This document shows, one piece after another, positions 1-3,000 of a DNA stretch of 5,334 bases; positions within the stretch are counted from its first letter, which is position 1; each line of letters starts with the position of its first letter. The notes below the pieces were generated by a model. That model worked only from the letters and a program-made list of their open reading frames with translations. It was not told the DNA's origin and searched no databases. The position numbers were made by a program, and so were the translations under genes. Origin of the DNA: Oscillospiraceae bacterium (GTDB taxonomy: Bacteria > Bacillota > Clostridia > Oscillospirales > Ruminococcaceae). The stretch spans positions 1-5,334 of the forward strand of contig CABIYQ010000035.1 of the NCBI GenBank assembly GCA_902362965.1, written 5' to 3'.

Positions 1-48
1 AAGGAAAATTATAGCTCAGTCGATATTGACAATATAGATTATAAATGA
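1..48 (+). CDS. C-terminal end of an upstream gene (partial, unidentified)
   Basis: Reading from base 1, sixteen codons are open and end at TGA (46-48), giving the tail KENYSSVDIDNIDYK. The other two forward frames are closed several times in the same stretch, so this is the likeliest frame of the preceding gene. Only 15 residues are visible, too few to name it. It is on the same strand and ends 13 bases before the next ATG, which suggests one operon; the Shine-Dalgarno of the next gene overlaps this stop. In related conjugative elements the gene at this place is usually another small or mid-size element-specific protein, but nothing here identifies it. Confidence 0.5.
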   Translation, partial: KENYSSVDIDNIDYK

Positions 49-52
49 AAGG
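47..52 (+). promoter_or_regulatory. Shine-Dalgarno site of the large gene
   Basis: GAAAGG lies 9 bases before the ATG at 62. It fixes the start: the frame is closed by TAG at 35-37 and no other ATG lies between. The site overlaps the TGA of the upstream reading frame (46-48), consistent with translational coupling. Confidence 0.65.
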
Positions 53-61
53 TATGATATA

Positions 62-3000
62 ATGGAATTCAGAAGAATAAGAGAAATAAAAGAATCTGTC
101 AAATCCGAAAAAGAAAAGCTTTCCGATACTCAGTACTGGCTGAAATTTTTGCAGACATCTTCTTACCACTACAAGCATTCATTTGACGATCAGATAATGA
201 TCAATCTGCAAAACCCTCAGTTTACTGCATGTTCGGACGCACGTTCATGGCGAAGTCTCAGCCGTGAGCCGCAGGGACACGGTGTTCCTACATTACATAA
301 CGGAAAAATACGTTATTTATTTGACATCACCCAGACGTCCACACCGGAAGGTACTCCCCTGCCTTGGATCTGGGAAATCAATGACAGTCAGCTGAATATT
401 GATTACAGCGAATCAGTTTCCAAACATCTAACTGAGAAATATAATCTGGATTCTGAAACTCTGGAGGAACAGCTATATGATATTACTCTTATGCGTACGG
501 CAAAGTATTCAAATGATGATAAATCAGACTTATACAAAGTAGTTGCAGAATCTGCCGCATATTCTTTACTTTACCGCTGCTGTCCGGGAGAAGCACAGCC
601 ATCACCCAAAAACCTTACCGGATTAAGTAAATATCCGATTGAAGAAATTGGACAGGCTGTAACAGAAATTTCAAAAAGTATTTTTCTTGAAATTGAAAGT
701 ATTGTAAGAAACACAAGGCATAATGCAATTGAAGAAATCAGGAGGAACGAACATAATGAAACAAGAGAAAATGATAGACGGAGTGAGACACGTTCTGAAC
801 CCCAAGACAGGGGAATATCTTCCGGATACGGAAATCTTAAAGGGATGGACGTACGTTCTGGACGAGGAGAATTTCCGGTATTATCCGATTTATCTGAGGG
901 AAGTTCCTATAGATCAGATATCGGATCAGGAAAGGAAAGAATTTCTGGAGATGGTAGCAGAATCGGAAAGACAATCGGCGGAGGAAAAAGAGATTCTGGG
1001 ATTCACGGAAGCGGAATTCGACATAGTACCGGAAGAAATGAGAGAGAATTATTACAAGACGGCATTGGGGTACTGGAAACCGATTCCGGAGGAACTTCTT
1101 CAGGAGATCCCTCACGGGAAGTACGTAACAATGCGCAGGAATTATCTTCTCAATCAGAATCCCAAGGAATTTATATGGCTGAAAAACAGCGATCAACTGA
1201 ACAAACATCTGACAGCCATCAATCTTCAGGCACACGAAATGGAAGATATAATAGTGGAAAAACTCAAGGAGAACAGTCCGGAATACAAAGAAGCGGAGAA
1301 TCAGGGAGATTACCTGAAAACAGTACAGCTTCAGAACAGTTTTCTGAAAACAGCAGAGGAAGAAATTCTGACAGAACTGATATACAAATAATCGGCAATA
1401 CTCCGTACAGATACATTCCGCAAAAGACTTACAGAAAGTATGATACCGATATTGCTGCTAAAATTGCTGATAAGCTTGGGGAAAGCGGAATAAAATTCTC
1501 CGGTAAAATTGCCGGAGAAACAACAACTATTACAGTCAGCAAAGCTGATATTGAACGTCTGGAGGAGATTGCACACAGCTTTACAGCTGAAAAAGAAAAA
1601 TTCGCCATTGGCGAATTGAGTAAATCTGTCACGGAATTGTCCGAACATAGGAAAATTAAAGAAAATCCAATGGATAGGGCTATCCGGTTAATCAATGAAT
1701 ACTGTGAAAAAGAATTTGGCTCTCCTGGTAACTTTTCAAATATGGATCACATTGAACTGGCATATAAACCGGATGAGGAAACCGGTCTTGCAGGTATTGA
1801 AGCTTATGCCGATCTTGAAACATACCGTATCGTAAAAGAACAGGATGGTAGAGTCGTTGATGAACAGCTTTTTAATTCTCTTGATCATATGAATACTGTT
1901 CTTAAAAATCTTGATTTTGACAAACTTATTGAATTGTCAGATAATGATAAATCTGAAATAAAAACTACTGTCTTTGAAAACACAGAAAAGAAATCTCCAG
2001 ACGTTTCTGAATTATCTGTAGGCGATGTGATTCTCTATGACGGTAAACGCAGAGAAGTTGAACAGATCAGTGAAAATAGTATCAGCCTGAAAGACCTTGA
2101 CGCTCCCGATTTCGGCGGCATTCTGCTCGGTACTTCCGATGTACTTGCATATAACGGCTGGCAGCAGGATATGAATGAAAAGGGATTTGAAATTCTGTCA
2201 AAAGCTGCGCCGCAAATTACATCAAAAGATCACCAATATGTACCGTCACAGCTTTCTCTGTTCGGAGAACCTGTAGTTTATGAATCTGACGCAGAAGAAA
2301 AAGCAATCTATGCAGCTTTAATGAGAGGCAGCGGATTTCAGGACGGTAAATTCCGTATTGAAGAATTCTGTAAAGAAAGCCACTCTATAAATGAACTTGC
2401 CAAAATGCTTAAAGACGAGTACGGTACAGGCGGTCATTCGGGAAATGAATTTTATGCCTTTGCAAATCACAATTCAAAAGGCATTGAAATTATTCTTAAC
2501 CGTAAGTATGACAATGAGGAGGGCAGAAAAATTTATCTTTCCTGGAAAGAAGTCGCTGAAAGAATTTCAGAACTGGTATCCAAAGGCGAATATATTACCA
2601 AAGCCGATATAGATGACCGTATATATCATGCAAAATACATTTTGAAATACTACGATTCAAATAATGAATTCGATAAACCTTACATAAAGAAAGCAAAGAA
2701 TACCCTTAAAGAATACGGCATTTTATCTGAAAACAATGAAAGCAATAAGGTCATACCTGAATCTGAAATAACATTTACAAAACCTGTTAATAATTCCGAT
2801 TTAAAAAATAATATTGAAGAATCAGATGCAAAAAATCCTGAAGAAAATAACAAGCCAGATGTTCCGCAGAAGATTACTGTAGGTGACAGATTTCGTCATA
2901 AGATTACGGGTAATATAAGCGAAGTTGTTTCTCTGACAGGCGCATTTCCGTGGATAACCGACGAATGTACGGTCACAAGGGACAGCGGCGTTTTTTCTGT

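Noticed and set aside
45..62. ATG at 45 as an alternative start
   Set aside because: It gives only five codons before TAA at 60-62 and is out of frame with the large gene.
26..63. TTGACA at 26-31 and TATAAT at 58-63 as a promoter
   Set aside because: The spacing is 26 bases instead of about 17, and the TATAAT overlaps the start codon of the large gene, so it could not produce its full mRNA.
723..755. Upstream ATG at 723 in the same frame as the nested gene, adding 11 residues
   Set aside because: Only a weak AAGG precedes it, whereas ATG 756 has a well-spaced AGGAGG; the 11 extra residues include part of the ribosome-binding region itself.
837..1235. Antisense open frame of 132 codons opposite the dual-coding region
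   Set aside because: No ribosome site or recognisable protein; it is the complement of two constrained forward frames.
1331..1695. Two overlapping antisense open frames (1331-1648 and 1429-1695)
   Set aside because: Phenylalanine- and serine-rich shadow sequences of conserved forward modules, with no family resemblance.
2454..2484. Stem-loop ATGCCTTT / AAAGGCAT with a 15-base loop
   Set aside because: Eight-bp arms with a loop of this size are expected by chance about once or twice in 5 kb, and the bases lie in conserved coding sequence.
2391..2612. Forward 73-codon frame in another register
   Set aside because: No strong Shine-Dalgarno, no recognisable protein, and the large frame here is a conserved segment.
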